A stretch of DNA of 64,000 bases, taken from JANSYA01 sp965243385 (GTDB taxonomy: Bacteria; Spirochaetota; Leptospiria; Leptospirales; Leptonemataceae). Below, one piece after another: positions 35,569 to 43,649 of this stretch; the first letter of the stretch is position 1; every line of letters begins with the position of its first letter. Both the position numbers and the translations under genes were made by a program. The notes beneath the pieces are model-generated. The model saw only the letters and a list, made by a program, of their open reading frames with translations, searched no databases and had not been told where the DNA came from. The stretch covers positions 2,728,001-2,792,000 of the forward strand of contig CBDEUV010000002.1 in the NCBI GenBank assembly GCA_965243385.1, in the 5' to 3' direction.

Positions 35569-35643
35569 CCGTATCGGAGTGTGGTGTGTCCTGAACGGAT
35601 TCAGGTCCGCCGCGAATCGTATCCGATCTCTGGAGCAGGGACC

Positions 35644-36405
35644 ATGAACCTTAAACGAATCGCATACCTGGTTCTCATTATTTGTATGACACCACTGCTG
35701 GCGCAGGATGCCCAGCCCGGTGGACAACAGGGCGGCCAGCAGGGCCAGCCGGACGGGGCGGAAGAACCTTCCGTTCAAATCGGCGGCGAAGCGCTCTACC
35801 TCGAAACTCTCGATAATTTCGAAGAGGCCGAGGACTGGCGCGCGGACGCCACCTCGCCGCTGGGCCAGACCAAGATCCTGAAGATCACCCAGCGCGGTGA
35901 AATTCGGGCCGCCGACGACGAAGACGCGCGTCCGCCGGAAGGCGAGGCCTATTCGGTCGTGCAGAACAAGGACGACCCGAACCACATCCTGGGCGTGAAG
36001 ACCTACTTCGGCGATCGCGGCTTCGACCGGGTGGAACTGGCTCCGCCTCACGAATATATCATCAAAGGCAAAGCGCGCCAGTTCTCCGTATGGGTTCTGG
36101 GCCGCAAATTCCGCCACACCATGTATTTGAAACTGCGCGATTATCGCGGTCGCATTCACAAACTGCGCATGGGTCGCCTGGATTTCTTCGGCTGGCGCAA
36201 GCTGACCGTGACCGTTCCGGGCTGGCTGCCGCAGAGCACGCGCTATTCAATGCTCGATAAGAACCTGCACTTCGTGAGCCTCTTCGTGGAAAGCGATGTG
36301 CACGAAGTCGGCGGCACCTTCTACTTCTACGTGGACGGTCTCAAAGCTCTGATCGACCGCAGCGAGCAGCAGTATCCGGGATCCGAGATTCGGGACAACT
36401 GGTAA
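35644..36405 (+). CDS. flaA2: Flagellar filament outer layer protein FlaA2
   Basis: 253 residues. Signal peptide (LKRIAYLVLIICMTPLLA, cleavage at about Ala20), then a Gln/Gly-rich stretch, then the FlaA domain. The conserved centre reads ARQFSVWVLGRKFRHTM, LKLRDYRGRIHKLRMGRLDF and FGWRKLTVTVPGWLP. FlaA proteins are exported through Sec and form part of the sheath of the spirochaete periplasmic flagellum; loss alters coiling and motility in Leptospira. GGAGCAGGGACC directly precedes the ATG. The larger paralogue flaA1 follows after 25 bases, the same small-then-large order as in Leptospira. Confidence 0.93.
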   Translation: MNLKRIAYLVLIICMTPLLAQDAQPGGQQGGQQGQPDGAEEPSVQIGGEALYLETLDNFEEAEDWRADATSPLGQTKILKITQRGEIRAADDEDARPPEGEAYSVVQNKDDPNHILGVKTYFGDRGFDRVELAPPHEYIIKGKARQFSVWVLGRKFRHTMYLKLRDYRGRIHKLRMGRLDFFGWRKLTVTVPGWLPQSTRYSMLDKNLHFVSLFVESDVHEVGGTFYFYVDGLKALIDRSEQQYPGSEIRDNW

Positions 36406-36430
36406 TTCGGGGAGGCACAGGGATAGTAAT

Positions 36431-37531
36431 ATGAAAATTGCAGCACTGAAAAGCAAAAGCATCGGACCGCTGGCCTTCGCCGCCAGCGCGGCCATCGTCG
36501 CCGCGGGGATTCTGGGCCTGACCGATTCCATTCGGGCGAACGTCGAAACCGCCATCGGCAACGACGTCTCCGGCAGCGAATTGCGGGCGATCACCATCGA
36601 AAGCTGGGACCGGGACTACTCCGGCGGCGGCTACGGCTGGCAGGTCCTCACGGACAAAGACAATAAAGCCGCCGGCGACTATACGTATAAAGCTTCGAGC
36701 CTCCAGGCGGAGCGCGAAGCGAAGCTGATCGCCGGTTCGCCCCAGGATATCGTCTATAACCAGAATTATCCGCGGGCTCGCATCTACGGAATCAAATTCT
36801 CGTTTACCTTTCCGGGATACAACGTCGTGACTCTGCGTCCGCCGCCGGTGGACCATTACACGGTCGAACGTCCCCGTCCGCACCTGAACGAGATCGCTCT
36901 GACCGGCACCGGCCCCACGGGCGGCTGTTATGACGACACGGCGCTTTCCGAATACGCCGACACCAATCGCCCCGTCATGATCGACTGCGTCACCGGCATC
37001 GATATGCCCGGTACCGTTAAGAAGATCTCTGTTTGGGTGATGGGTCGCGGCAACGAATACGATATGGAAGGCTGGATCGAAGACTGGCGCGGCGATACGC
37101 ACATTCTGAAATTCGGCAGCCTGGATTTCATCGGCTGGCGTCCTCTGACCGTAGAAGTGCCCGGCAATATCCCTCAGGATATCAGCTCTTTCCCGCAGAC
37201 GAAAACGCTGGTCTTCCGCCAGTTCAAGATTCGCGCGCGTCCGGAGACCTCTCTGGAAACCGTGTATCTGTTCTTCGATGAGCTGCGGGTGCTTTCGGAC
37301 GTATTCGAAGTTCACTTCGACGGCGCGCAGATCGACTTCGATTTCGCGGACTGTAACCGCAAAAATCGCCTGCTCAGCCTGATTCGCAAGAACGCTCGTT
37401 ATCCCGAGCGCTGGGCGGAGCTGACCGACTGTAAGCTTTCCCCGCAGGAAGCGCCGCAGGAAGCACAGAAATTCAACGAAGCGAATAATATCACCGACCA
37501 GCCTGTAAACGGCGGCGGAGGAGGCCAGTAG
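36431..37531 (+). CDS. flaA1: Flagellar filament outer layer protein FlaA1
   Basis: 366 residues, secreted sheath protein of the periplasmic flagellum. Signal peptide with a long hydrophobic core (PLAFAASAAIVAAGILGL, cleavage near Ala36). The FlaA core is VKKISVWVMGRGNEYDMEGWI, DTHILKFGSLDFIGWRPLTVEVPG and VYLFFDELRVLSDVFE, clearly paralogous to the upstream gene. Odd features: an insertion of about 40 residues with GGCYDD before the core and a low-complexity Gln/Gly tail ending in GGGGGQ. AGGCAC precedes the start. Three hairpins and a strong terminator follow, so this ends the operon. Confidence 0.93.
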   Translation: MKIAALKSKSIGPLAFAASAAIVAAGILGLTDSIRANVETAIGNDVSGSELRAITIESWDRDYSGGGYGWQVLTDKDNKAAGDYTYKASSLQAEREAKLIAGSPQDIVYNQNYPRARIYGIKFSFTFPGYNVVTLRPPPVDHYTVERPRPHLNEIALTGTGPTGGCYDDTALSEYADTNRPVMIDCVTGIDMPGTVKKISVWVMGRGNEYDMEGWIEDWRGDTHILKFGSLDFIGWRPLTVEVPGNIPQDISSFPQTKTLVFRQFKIRARPETSLETVYLFFDELRVLSDVFEVHFDGAQIDFDFADCNRKNRLLSLIRKNARYPERWAELTDCKLSPQEAPQEAQKFNEANNITDQPVNGGGGGQ

Positions 37532-37591
37532 CATCCCGCACGGGATGCGCAGGTCTGCCGCAGGCAGACGGCCAATAGTCCCGCAGGACTA
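37531..37591 (+). repeat. Array of three short perfect hairpins after flaA1
   Basis: GCATCCC/GGGATGC (37531-37548, loop GCAC), GTCTGCC/GGCAGAC (37553-37569, loop GCA) and TAGTCC/GGACTA (37576-37591, loop CGCA) follow the stop codon back to back. Each stem is perfect, the sequences differ, and the loops all contain GCA. Same layout as the hairpins at 12672-12712. A role in 3'-end protection of an abundant mRNA is plausible. Confidence 0.6.
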
Positions 37592-37611
37592 AGCGACTAC
37601 CGCAAACACGA

Positions 37612-37642
37612 AGCCGGGTTCCGCAAGGGCCCGGCTTTTTTT
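37612..37642 (+). terminator. Rho-independent terminator of the flaA2-flaA1 operon
   Basis: AGCCGGG (37612-37618) pairs with CCCGGCT (37630-37636) and is followed by seven T, the standard intrinsic terminator form. Confidence 0.92.
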
Positions 37643-37739
37643 GTAACTATCTTACCGATTCAGGGAATAATCTCGTTCCTTCGGGCGTTTGCCGGTGAAA
37701 AGCTCTTTCAGGCGCGCGCCACATCTCCTATCAACAGTG

Positions 37740-38405
37740 ATGTTCTTCTCCTCGAAGTTGTATGCGAAGGCCCTTGAGTTGTACGCTGGCGAAGCGGTGC
37801 TGGAGCGGCTGAAAAAATACGGCGCGGCGGGGCTGGAGTCCTCTTTCGAAACCCTGGAGGCGGTCGTCTATCATCAGAGCCTTCAGGGCATGACGACGCT
37901 CGCCGCCCACGTCACTCCGGAAGAGATCTTTCGGATGCACGATCAATATTTCGAACAGAGTTCCCTCGTCATTACGCGAAACGGCGGGACCATTGTCGAT
38001 TTTCAGGGCGGAAGCATCACCGCCTACTGGTCCGGCATCAGTGCGGGATCGCCGGCCGCCTGCCGGACCGCCTTCGACGTGCAGCACGCCCTGAGAATGT
38101 TCAGCCGCCAGGAATACGACGGCGTGGATCTGTTTTTTCCGGCGGTCGGGCTGGCGGCGGGCCAGGCTTATCTGGCGAACACCGGCGGCAGCCTGCGACG
38201 CAAAGTCCAGCTTGCCGGAGCCACCGTGAATATCGCGGAGCGGCTGTGCGAAATGAACTCCATGTACGGCACGGAAATTCTGGCGGCCCGGGCCGTGCAG
38301 CGCACTGGCGCCGGAGATATCTATAGCCGGCAGATCGATCGGATCCGGGTCAGGAGCAGTCTGGAGCCGGAAGATATTTTCGAGCTCGTAGCTCCCCGCG
38401 GCTGA
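37740..38405 (+). CDS. Class III cyclase-fold protein without metal-binding aspartates
   Basis: 221 residues from ATG 37740 (TTG 37689 would add 17). The fold is that of class III adenylate/guanylate cyclases: AVVYHQSLQGMTTL sits where FxDixGFT is expected, then GGTIVDFQGGSITAYW for the GD loop, AVGLAAGQAYLANTG for the central strand, and GATVNIAERL, which keeps the conserved Asn and Arg (Asn164, Arg168). Both metal-binding Asp are replaced (Gln45 and Gly about 91), so cyclisation is not expected. It may be a regulatory pseudo-enzyme or nucleotide sensor. It directly follows the flaA terminator. Confidence 0.7.
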   Translation: MFFSSKLYAKALELYAGEAVLERLKKYGAAGLESSFETLEAVVYHQSLQGMTTLAAHVTPEEIFRMHDQYFEQSSLVITRNGGTIVDFQGGSITAYWSGISAGSPAACRTAFDVQHALRMFSRQEYDGVDLFFPAVGLAAGQAYLANTGGSLRRKVQLAGATVNIAERLCEMNSMYGTEILAARAVQRTGAGDIYSRQIDRIRVRSSLEPEDIFELVAPRG

Positions 38406-38457
38406 TCGCGGCGAATCGAATACTGAATCGAATACTGCGGCTGTTCGTCGGCCGCGC

Positions 38458-39714
38458 TCAAATATCGGCGCTGTCGACGTCGCCGGGACGCACCAGAGGC
38501 TGGCTGAGTTCCAGCGATTGTTCCAGCAAACCCTGGGTCAATGCGCGCAGGTGGTTCGTAAGCTTTTCGACGCCCTTGCGTTTGTTCGCGCGATACTCAG
38601 CTTCGAAATCGCTGAGGTTTTGCACCGGCGCGAAGAACACGTGGGCCTTACGCGGCCGGGGGCGAGTCGAACCGTACACATAGTTCTCGAAGCGGGCCAG
38701 CCACTCGAAGAAACGCTCCGCGGTCGGACGACTGACGAGATACCCTGGTTTGATTACGATAACGTCGTACGCTTTCAGGGCTTCCCGTTTGGCCCAGGCG
38801 AGTTCCTTTTCGCTCAATGTGGGCAGGCGCGGGTCCTTTAGCTTCAGTTCGACCATCTCCAACACCGACAGAATCAAGCGCAGCTTCTGAATCGCGTCTT
38901 CGCGTTCGTCGTAGCCGTGTACGCCGACGCGCCGGGCGATTCCGTCCAGAATGGCGTGCCGCGCGCGGCCGATGCGATAGTCAAAGTCGTCGCGGGCGGC
39001 CATCGGCACGTGATAGTCGCGCTCCGTCTCTTCGAGCAGGACGCGGCCGACGGTCAGAAAGCGACGCAGCAAATTTTTGTTGCCGGGATCGATTTTATAG
39101 CGGCGTTCAATCTTCGCCAGAGACGCGTGCAGCTCCGCCTTGATACTGGCGTCGGTACCGACCATCACGTATTTTACGAACGAAGGCAGGATCTTAATAT
39201 CCGCATCCGCGTCGACTTTGCGCGCGTCGTCCAGCCCCCAGAATCCCAGTTGCGCGATGCCGGGTTGAAAGGGCATTAAATTATCGTTTTCACCGCTGGT
39301 GGGTTCGCCTTCGGGATAAAGCACCAGCTTGCCACGCGGCTTCGCCAGGATCGCGCGCGAAGCTTTCAGCGATTCACGATCCGACGCGCCGGGAATGATT
39401 GAATAGGCGCCGATATTCTGAATGAAGCGGCCGACCAGGCCGTAACCCCACTCGAATACCTGGCGCGAAGCCATGAAATTAAAGCGCGCCCCCATGCGGT
39501 TGGCGACGTGGTACGATACCGGCGGTTCGGCGGTGGACGGATGATTCGAAAGATAGATCAAGCGCTCATGGCGCAGCTTCCGGAGCATCTGCTCATCTTC
39601 CGGCTTCAAAATAATCCCGTCGATATTCTGAACCTGCTTGAGCAGCAGCGGAAAAGAGAAGTCGACCATCCAGGCGACTGGCAGATTGAATCCGGGCGGA
39701 ATAAACGATTCCAT
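38458..39714 (-). CDS. PlsC-like glycerolipid acyltransferase
   Basis: 418 residues. Motif I reads LSNHPSTAEPP, with NHxxxxE in place of the NHxxxxD catalytic pair, and motif III is LYPEGEPTSGEN, a variant of FPEGTRS. A hydrophobic stretch lies at the N-terminus, so it is probably membrane-associated and acylates a glycerol backbone. The C-terminal about 200 residues are helical and not part of the acyltransferase domain. It lies 35 bases after an SDR gene on the same strand; lipid-modifying SDR and acyltransferase pairs are common. Confidence 0.75.
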   Translation of the reverse strand: MESFIPPGFNLPVAWMVDFSFPLLLKQVQNIDGIILKPEDEQMLRKLRHERLIYLSNHPSTAEPPVSYHVANRMGARFNFMASRQVFEWGYGLVGRFIQNIGAYSIIPGASDRESLKASRAILAKPRGKLVLYPEGEPTSGENDNLMPFQPGIAQLGFWGLDDARKVDADADIKILPSFVKYVMVGTDASIKAELHASLAKIERRYKIDPGNKNLLRRFLTVGRVLLEETERDYHVPMAARDDFDYRIGRARHAILDGIARRVGVHGYDEREDAIQKLRLILSVLEMVELKLKDPRLPTLSEKELAWAKREALKAYDVIVIKPGYLVSRPTAERFFEWLARFENYVYGSTRPRPRKAHVFFAPVQNLSDFEAEYRANKRKGVEKLTNHLRALTQGLLEQSLELSQPLVRPGDVDSADI

Positions 39715-39749
39715 GGCAGGCGCTTAAGAGGCCTCGCGGCGCGCAGCTT

Positions 39750-40580
39750 TCAAAGCGTTTTTTTCATATCGTGCTTTAATTTTTTGCGCATCAGCCACTC
39801 GAGCAATCCAGGCGCCAGCGTACGCAACCAGTACACCAGACTGCCCTGAAATCCGGTAAGCACCGTGCGTTTGCGGCCTTCGATCGCGGCTCGCAGGCGG
39901 GCGGCCATCCACTCCGGTTCCCGGGCGTGCTTCGACTGCTCCTCTGACAGGACGCCGCCGTCCGCCGCAAGTCCCGAAGTGCGCAGCCCGGTCCGGGTGT
40001 AGCCAGGACAAAAGATGACCGCGTCGATTCCGTCCGCGTGCAACTCCTGGCGCAGGGTTTCCATCAGGGCGTGGCCCGCGGCTTTGCTCGCGGAATAAGC
40101 GAAGCGCCCGGGAACGCCGTACAATCCCGAAGGAGTCGATACAAGCGCGATCGCCCGCCGATGCTCGCGCGAATACTGGAGCAGCGGTAACAGTACGCCG
40201 GTCAATTCGGCGGCCGCGAAGAAATTGATCTCCATGGCTTTGCGCAGCACCTCCGGCGTCGACTCGTCGAAGCGACCGTGCGCGGTTATGCCGGCGTTGT
40301 TAATCAGCACATCCAGTCGACCGAATTCACCTTCGACGTATTTGCGAATTCGCAGCCGGTCGGGCGCCCGGGTTATATCGGCCGCGAGCAGTCCCACCCG
40401 CGACTCCGGGAAACGGCTTCTCAGGTCGGCCGCCACCCGCTCCAGCTCCGCCGCTCGCCGCGCGATCAGAATGGGCGCCGCACCCCGGGCCGCGAGCTCA
40501 TGAGCCGTCGCCTCGCCGATGCCGCTGGATGCGCCCGTAATCAGCACGACTTTATTCCGCCACTTCATAGCAGATGTCAT
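39750..40580 (-). CDS. Short-chain dehydrogenase/reductase
   Basis: 276 residues, classical SDR. Cofactor site ITGASSGIGEATAHEL (about 14-29), NNAGI (94-98), catalytic Ser148 with Tyr162 and Lys166 in AYSASKAAG, then PGYTRTGL. The last about 30 residues (LVYWLRTLAPGLLEWLMRKKLKH) look amphipathic and may bind membrane, as in many lipid-acting DltE/YciK-like SDRs. Upstream of the PlsC-like acyltransferase in a probable two-gene operon. Confidence 0.9.
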   Translation of the reverse strand: MTSAMKWRNKVVLITGASSGIGEATAHELAARGAAPILIARRAAELERVAADLRSRFPESRVGLLAADITRAPDRLRIRKYVEGEFGRLDVLINNAGITAHGRFDESTPEVLRKAMEINFFAAAELTGVLLPLLQYSREHRRAIALVSTPSGLYGVPGRFAYSASKAAGHALMETLRQELHADGIDAVIFCPGYTRTGLRTSGLAADGGVLSEEQSKHAREPEWMAARLRAAIEGRKRTVLTGFQGSLVYWLRTLAPGLLEWLMRKKLKHDMKKTL

Positions 40581-40645
40581 AGAACGCGGGGCCGGGCGCT
40601 GTCTATTATTTACTTGTCAGGGCCCTCAGAATCCCGCGCGCTGCT

Positions 40646-41599
40646 ATGCAGATGCTTCGAAGTCTCTTCACCCGCCTGAAATCCGGCACCGAACACCTGA
40701 ACTACGGCCGCGATATTATCCGGCACTGGGGCGCGGACCTGTACGCGGAAGCGGTCGAAAGCCGGGCCGACGGAGTCTTTCGCGTTCTGGATCTCGGATG
40801 CGGCCACGGCGAAGATCTGCGCAATATTCGCGACGAAGTCGAAGCGCGCAGCGCCGCGGCTGTTGATAGCGCCCCGTTTGAACTTCCTGTAGAACTTCAC
40901 GGAGTTGAAAGCTACGCTCCGTACGTGGCGGAGTGCCGCGCCGCCGGAATTCAGACTCACGCTCTGAATATCGAACGCGATCCGTATCCCGGCAAAGACG
41001 GCGAATACGATTTGATCGTTGCGAATCAGATCCTCGAACACACCAAAGAAATCTTCTGGATCTTCGCGGAAGTCGCGCGCCTGCTCAAGCCGGGCGGCCG
41101 CTTTATCGCGGGGGTACCGAATCTGGCGAGCTTTCATAATCGCGTGCTTCTAATCTTCGGCCAGCAACCCACTCAGATCAAAAGCATGAGCGCGCACGTT
41201 CGCGGCTTTACGAAACCGGATATGCGCGAATTCGCGGAAACGGGCGGCCTCTTTGAATTAAGAGCCTATCGCGGTTCGAATTTCTATCCGCTCCCGCCGG
41301 CGCTCAGCAAACCGCTCGCGCGCATCTTTCCCACCCTCGCCTGGGGATCGTTTTATTTACTCGAACGCACGCCGGTCACAGGGAATTTTCTCGACTGCCT
41401 GACCGGCGACGACAATTTCCTGGAGACTCCGTTCTACGGAAGTCCGCAGAACCCGGCGCCCGCGCGACGCAAAACCCCGGCTTCCGCCGGCGGACGGACC
41501 GGGACGAAGACGTCCCAAAAGAAAGCCACGGCCGCGAAAAAGAAAAGCGGGCGAGCCGGCGGTCGCCCCGCCAGGAAAAAAGCCGGAGCCCGTCGATGA
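40646..41599 (+). CDS. SAM-dependent methyltransferase with basic C-terminal tail
   Basis: 317 residues. Class I Rossmann methyltransferase: motif I VLDLGCGHG (48-55), an acidic strand VELHGVE, DLIVANQILEHTKEIFWIFAEVARLLKPGGRF for motifs III-IV, close to the methionine/ubiquinone-type Methyltransf_11/23 group. Unusual is the last about 45 residues, almost wholly Lys, Ala, Arg, Gly, Thr and Ser, like a histone H1/HC1-type nucleic-acid-binding tail. The substrate is unknown. Its stop overlaps the start of the flavoreductase gene (ATGA). Confidence 0.85.
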   Translation: MQMLRSLFTRLKSGTEHLNYGRDIIRHWGADLYAEAVESRADGVFRVLDLGCGHGEDLRNIRDEVEARSAAAVDSAPFELPVELHGVESYAPYVAECRAAGIQTHALNIERDPYPGKDGEYDLIVANQILEHTKEIFWIFAEVARLLKPGGRFIAGVPNLASFHNRVLLIFGQQPTQIKSMSAHVRGFTKPDMREFAETGGLFELRAYRGSNFYPLPPALSKPLARIFPTLAWGSFYLLERTPVTGNFLDCLTGDDNFLETPFYGSPQNPAPARRKTPASAGGRTGTKTSQKKATAAKKKSGRAGGRPARKKAGARR

Positions 41600-42318
41600 G
41601 CTATCGCCTGCGATTGATCGCGAAACAGGAATCCGGTACCGGTCTCTTTCATCTCGGTTTCGCCGCGGACGGAGCGGTTCTGGAAAGCTTTCACGCCCCT
41701 GGACAGTTCCTGGTCGTGAATGGCCCGGTTCAGAACCAGCAGGGCGAATCGAAGAAGGGTTTCTTTGCGATCGCCAGCCGACCGGGCGACGAACGGATCG
41801 AATTATTAATCAAACGCTCCGGCGATCCGGCGACGGCGCTGTGCGACGCGGCCATCGACGACGAATTTGAATGCAGCGAAGCGCAGGGAGCCGGATTCGC
41901 GCCGCCGTCGGGGCGCATCGACCGACTGCATCTGTTTTCGATGGGCAGCGGCCTGGCCCCGTTGCGTTCGTTGATTCTGGCGAGCCTGGCGGCCGACCGG
42001 AGCGCGGGGGCACGGCCCGCGAACGCGCCGCCGCCGCTTGATAAAATCACGCTCTGGCAGGGATCCTTCACCCGAGCCCACCTGCCCTTCCGGGATGAAT
42101 ACGAAGCCTGGGAAGCGGCCGGGCTGGAAATCCATCTCTGTCTGGACGAAGATCTGGATGAAACCCCGGGCAACGTGATTGAACGCCTGCGCGATTTCGC
42201 TCCGGACCTGCGCGGGTCGGCGGCCTGCTGGATCGGATCGAAAGAATTCGGCCAGGCTCTGAGCGCCGCGACGGCGGAGTTCGGTCTGCCCCAGGAAGCC
42301 CTGTATACGAATTTTTGA
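41596..42318 (+). CDS. Ferredoxin-NADP reductase-fold oxidoreductase
   Basis: 240 residues. The N-terminal barrel contains FHAPGQFLVV and FFAIASRPGDERIELLIKR, a variant of the RxYS flavin loop; the C-terminal NAD(P) half has LFSMGSGLAPLRSLIL (Gly-rich pyrophosphate loop) and ends in EALYTNF, the terminal aromatic that stacks on flavin. No 2Fe-2S or additional domain is present. ATGA overlap with the methyltransferase indicates coupled translation; pyrC follows after about 78 bases. In other bacteria such subunits work with dihydroorotate dehydrogenase (PyrK-like), which would fit the pyrC neighbour, but PyrK cysteines are missing. Confidence 0.78.
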   Translation: MSYRLRLIAKQESGTGLFHLGFAADGAVLESFHAPGQFLVVNGPVQNQQGESKKGFFAIASRPGDERIELLIKRSGDPATALCDAAIDDEFECSEAQGAGFAPPSGRIDRLHLFSMGSGLAPLRSLILASLAADRSAGARPANAPPPLDKITLWQGSFTRAHLPFRDEYEAWEAAGLEIHLCLDEDLDETPGNVIERLRDFAPDLRGSAACWIGSKEFGQALSAATAEFGLPQEALYTNF

Positions 42319-42396
42319 TTTGTCGATTCGCGCTTGAGGGCGGAGTCCCGATGCGCCACGCCCGAGTGGGCGCCGGCAACAAAACCAGGATAGCCT

Positions 42397-43497
42397 ATGC
42401 CCGCACCAGCCAGCACTCGCATCACCATTCTCCGTCCGGACGACTGGCACCTGCACCTGCGCGACGGCGACGCGTTGCACGCGGTCCTGCCGGATACGGT
42501 CCGCCGCTTCGCTCGCGCAATCGCCATGCCGAATCTGAAGCCGCCGGTTCGTACGCTTGAGGACGCGGCCGCTTATCGCCGGCGAATTCTCGATTCCCTG
42601 CAAAAGCACACCGCGCAGGGAAACATCGCGCAGAACTTCGAGCCGCTGATGACGCTCTATCTAACCCCGGAAACCACGCCGGAGATGGTGCGCGACGCGG
42701 CGGCCAGCGATTTCGTACACGGCATCAAACTCTATCCCGCCGGGGCGACGACGAATTCGGACGCCGGCGTGAACAATCTTGACGCGATGAGCCCGGTCTT
42801 CGAAGCGATGGAACGCGCCGGTCTGATCCTCCAGATCCACGGCGAAGTTACAGATTCGCAGGTCGACGTATTCGATCGCGAAGCCGTCTTTATCGAACGT
42901 CATCTGAATCCGATCGTCGAGCGCTTCCCCGGATTGAAAGTCGTTTTCGAACATATCACGACCCGGAACGCCGCTGAATTCGTGGCCGGAGCTTCGGACA
43001 AAGTCGCGGCGACGCTGACCCCGCAACATCTGCTCATGAACCGCAACGCGATCTTTGCGGGCGGCATTCGGCCGCATCACTACTGTCTGCCGGTGCTCAA
43101 ACGCGAAGAACATCGCCAGGCGCTGCTGCGTGCGGTCACAACGAAAGATCAGACGAAGTTCTTTATCGGCACCGACTCGGCGCCGCATGCGACGCATACG
43201 AAAGAGACCGACTGCGGTTGCGCCGGCATCTACAGCTCGCACGCGGGAGTGGAATTGTACGCCGAAGTCTTCGACGCGGCCGACGCCCTGCTGGCTCCCG
43301 ACGGCCAGGTGGACGCACGCTTCGAGAATTTCATGAGCCGCAACGGCCCTGCGTTTTATGCGCTGCCGGAAAATTCGGAAACGCTCACGATTGAAAAAGT
43401 CGACGCCAGCGTTCCCGAATCGATCCCCTTCGGCGCCCATACGCTCACTCCCCTGCGGGCCGGTGAAACGGTCGGCTGGCGCCTCGTTCCGGCGTAG
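42397..43497 (+). CDS. pyrC: Dihydroorotase (type II)
   Basis: 366 residues, zinc amidohydrolase that cyclises carbamoyl-aspartate to dihydroorotate in pyrimidine synthesis. DDWHLHLRDG (His18 and His20) are metal ligands, HGIKLYPAGATTNSDAG holds the carbamylated Lys, and QIHGE, VFEHITT and GTDSAPH complete the metal site and catalytic Asp. Length matches E. coli-type PyrC (about 350). ATG 42397 is preceded by AGGA. pyrF is encoded at 55476-56351 on the opposite strand. Confidence 0.96.
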   Translation: MPAPASTRITILRPDDWHLHLRDGDALHAVLPDTVRRFARAIAMPNLKPPVRTLEDAAAYRRRILDSLQKHTAQGNIAQNFEPLMTLYLTPETTPEMVRDAAASDFVHGIKLYPAGATTNSDAGVNNLDAMSPVFEAMERAGLILQIHGEVTDSQVDVFDREAVFIERHLNPIVERFPGLKVVFEHITTRNAAEFVAGASDKVAATLTPQHLLMNRNAIFAGGIRPHHYCLPVLKREEHRQALLRAVTTKDQTKFFIGTDSAPHATHTKETDCGCAGIYSSHAGVELYAEVFDAADALLAPDGQVDARFENFMSRNGPAFYALPENSETLTIEKVDASVPESIPFGAHTLTPLRAGETVGWRLVPA

Positions 43498-43649
43498 CCC
43501 GGCGCAAGCCATACCGCGCGAGAAATGACAGATTCATTCAAAGCGTGAAACCCTTCAGTATTTTACCACTTGCCTGAATATGAGCATTCGCTAATATTCG
43601 GCGGAGCGGTCGCCGCACGAAACCGCGACGATCCGCAAGGGTTGCCACC

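Noticed and set aside
34502..35643. ParABS chromosome partition locus
   Set aside because: Only ParA is present; no ParB-like gene and no parS-like 16-bp palindromes seen.
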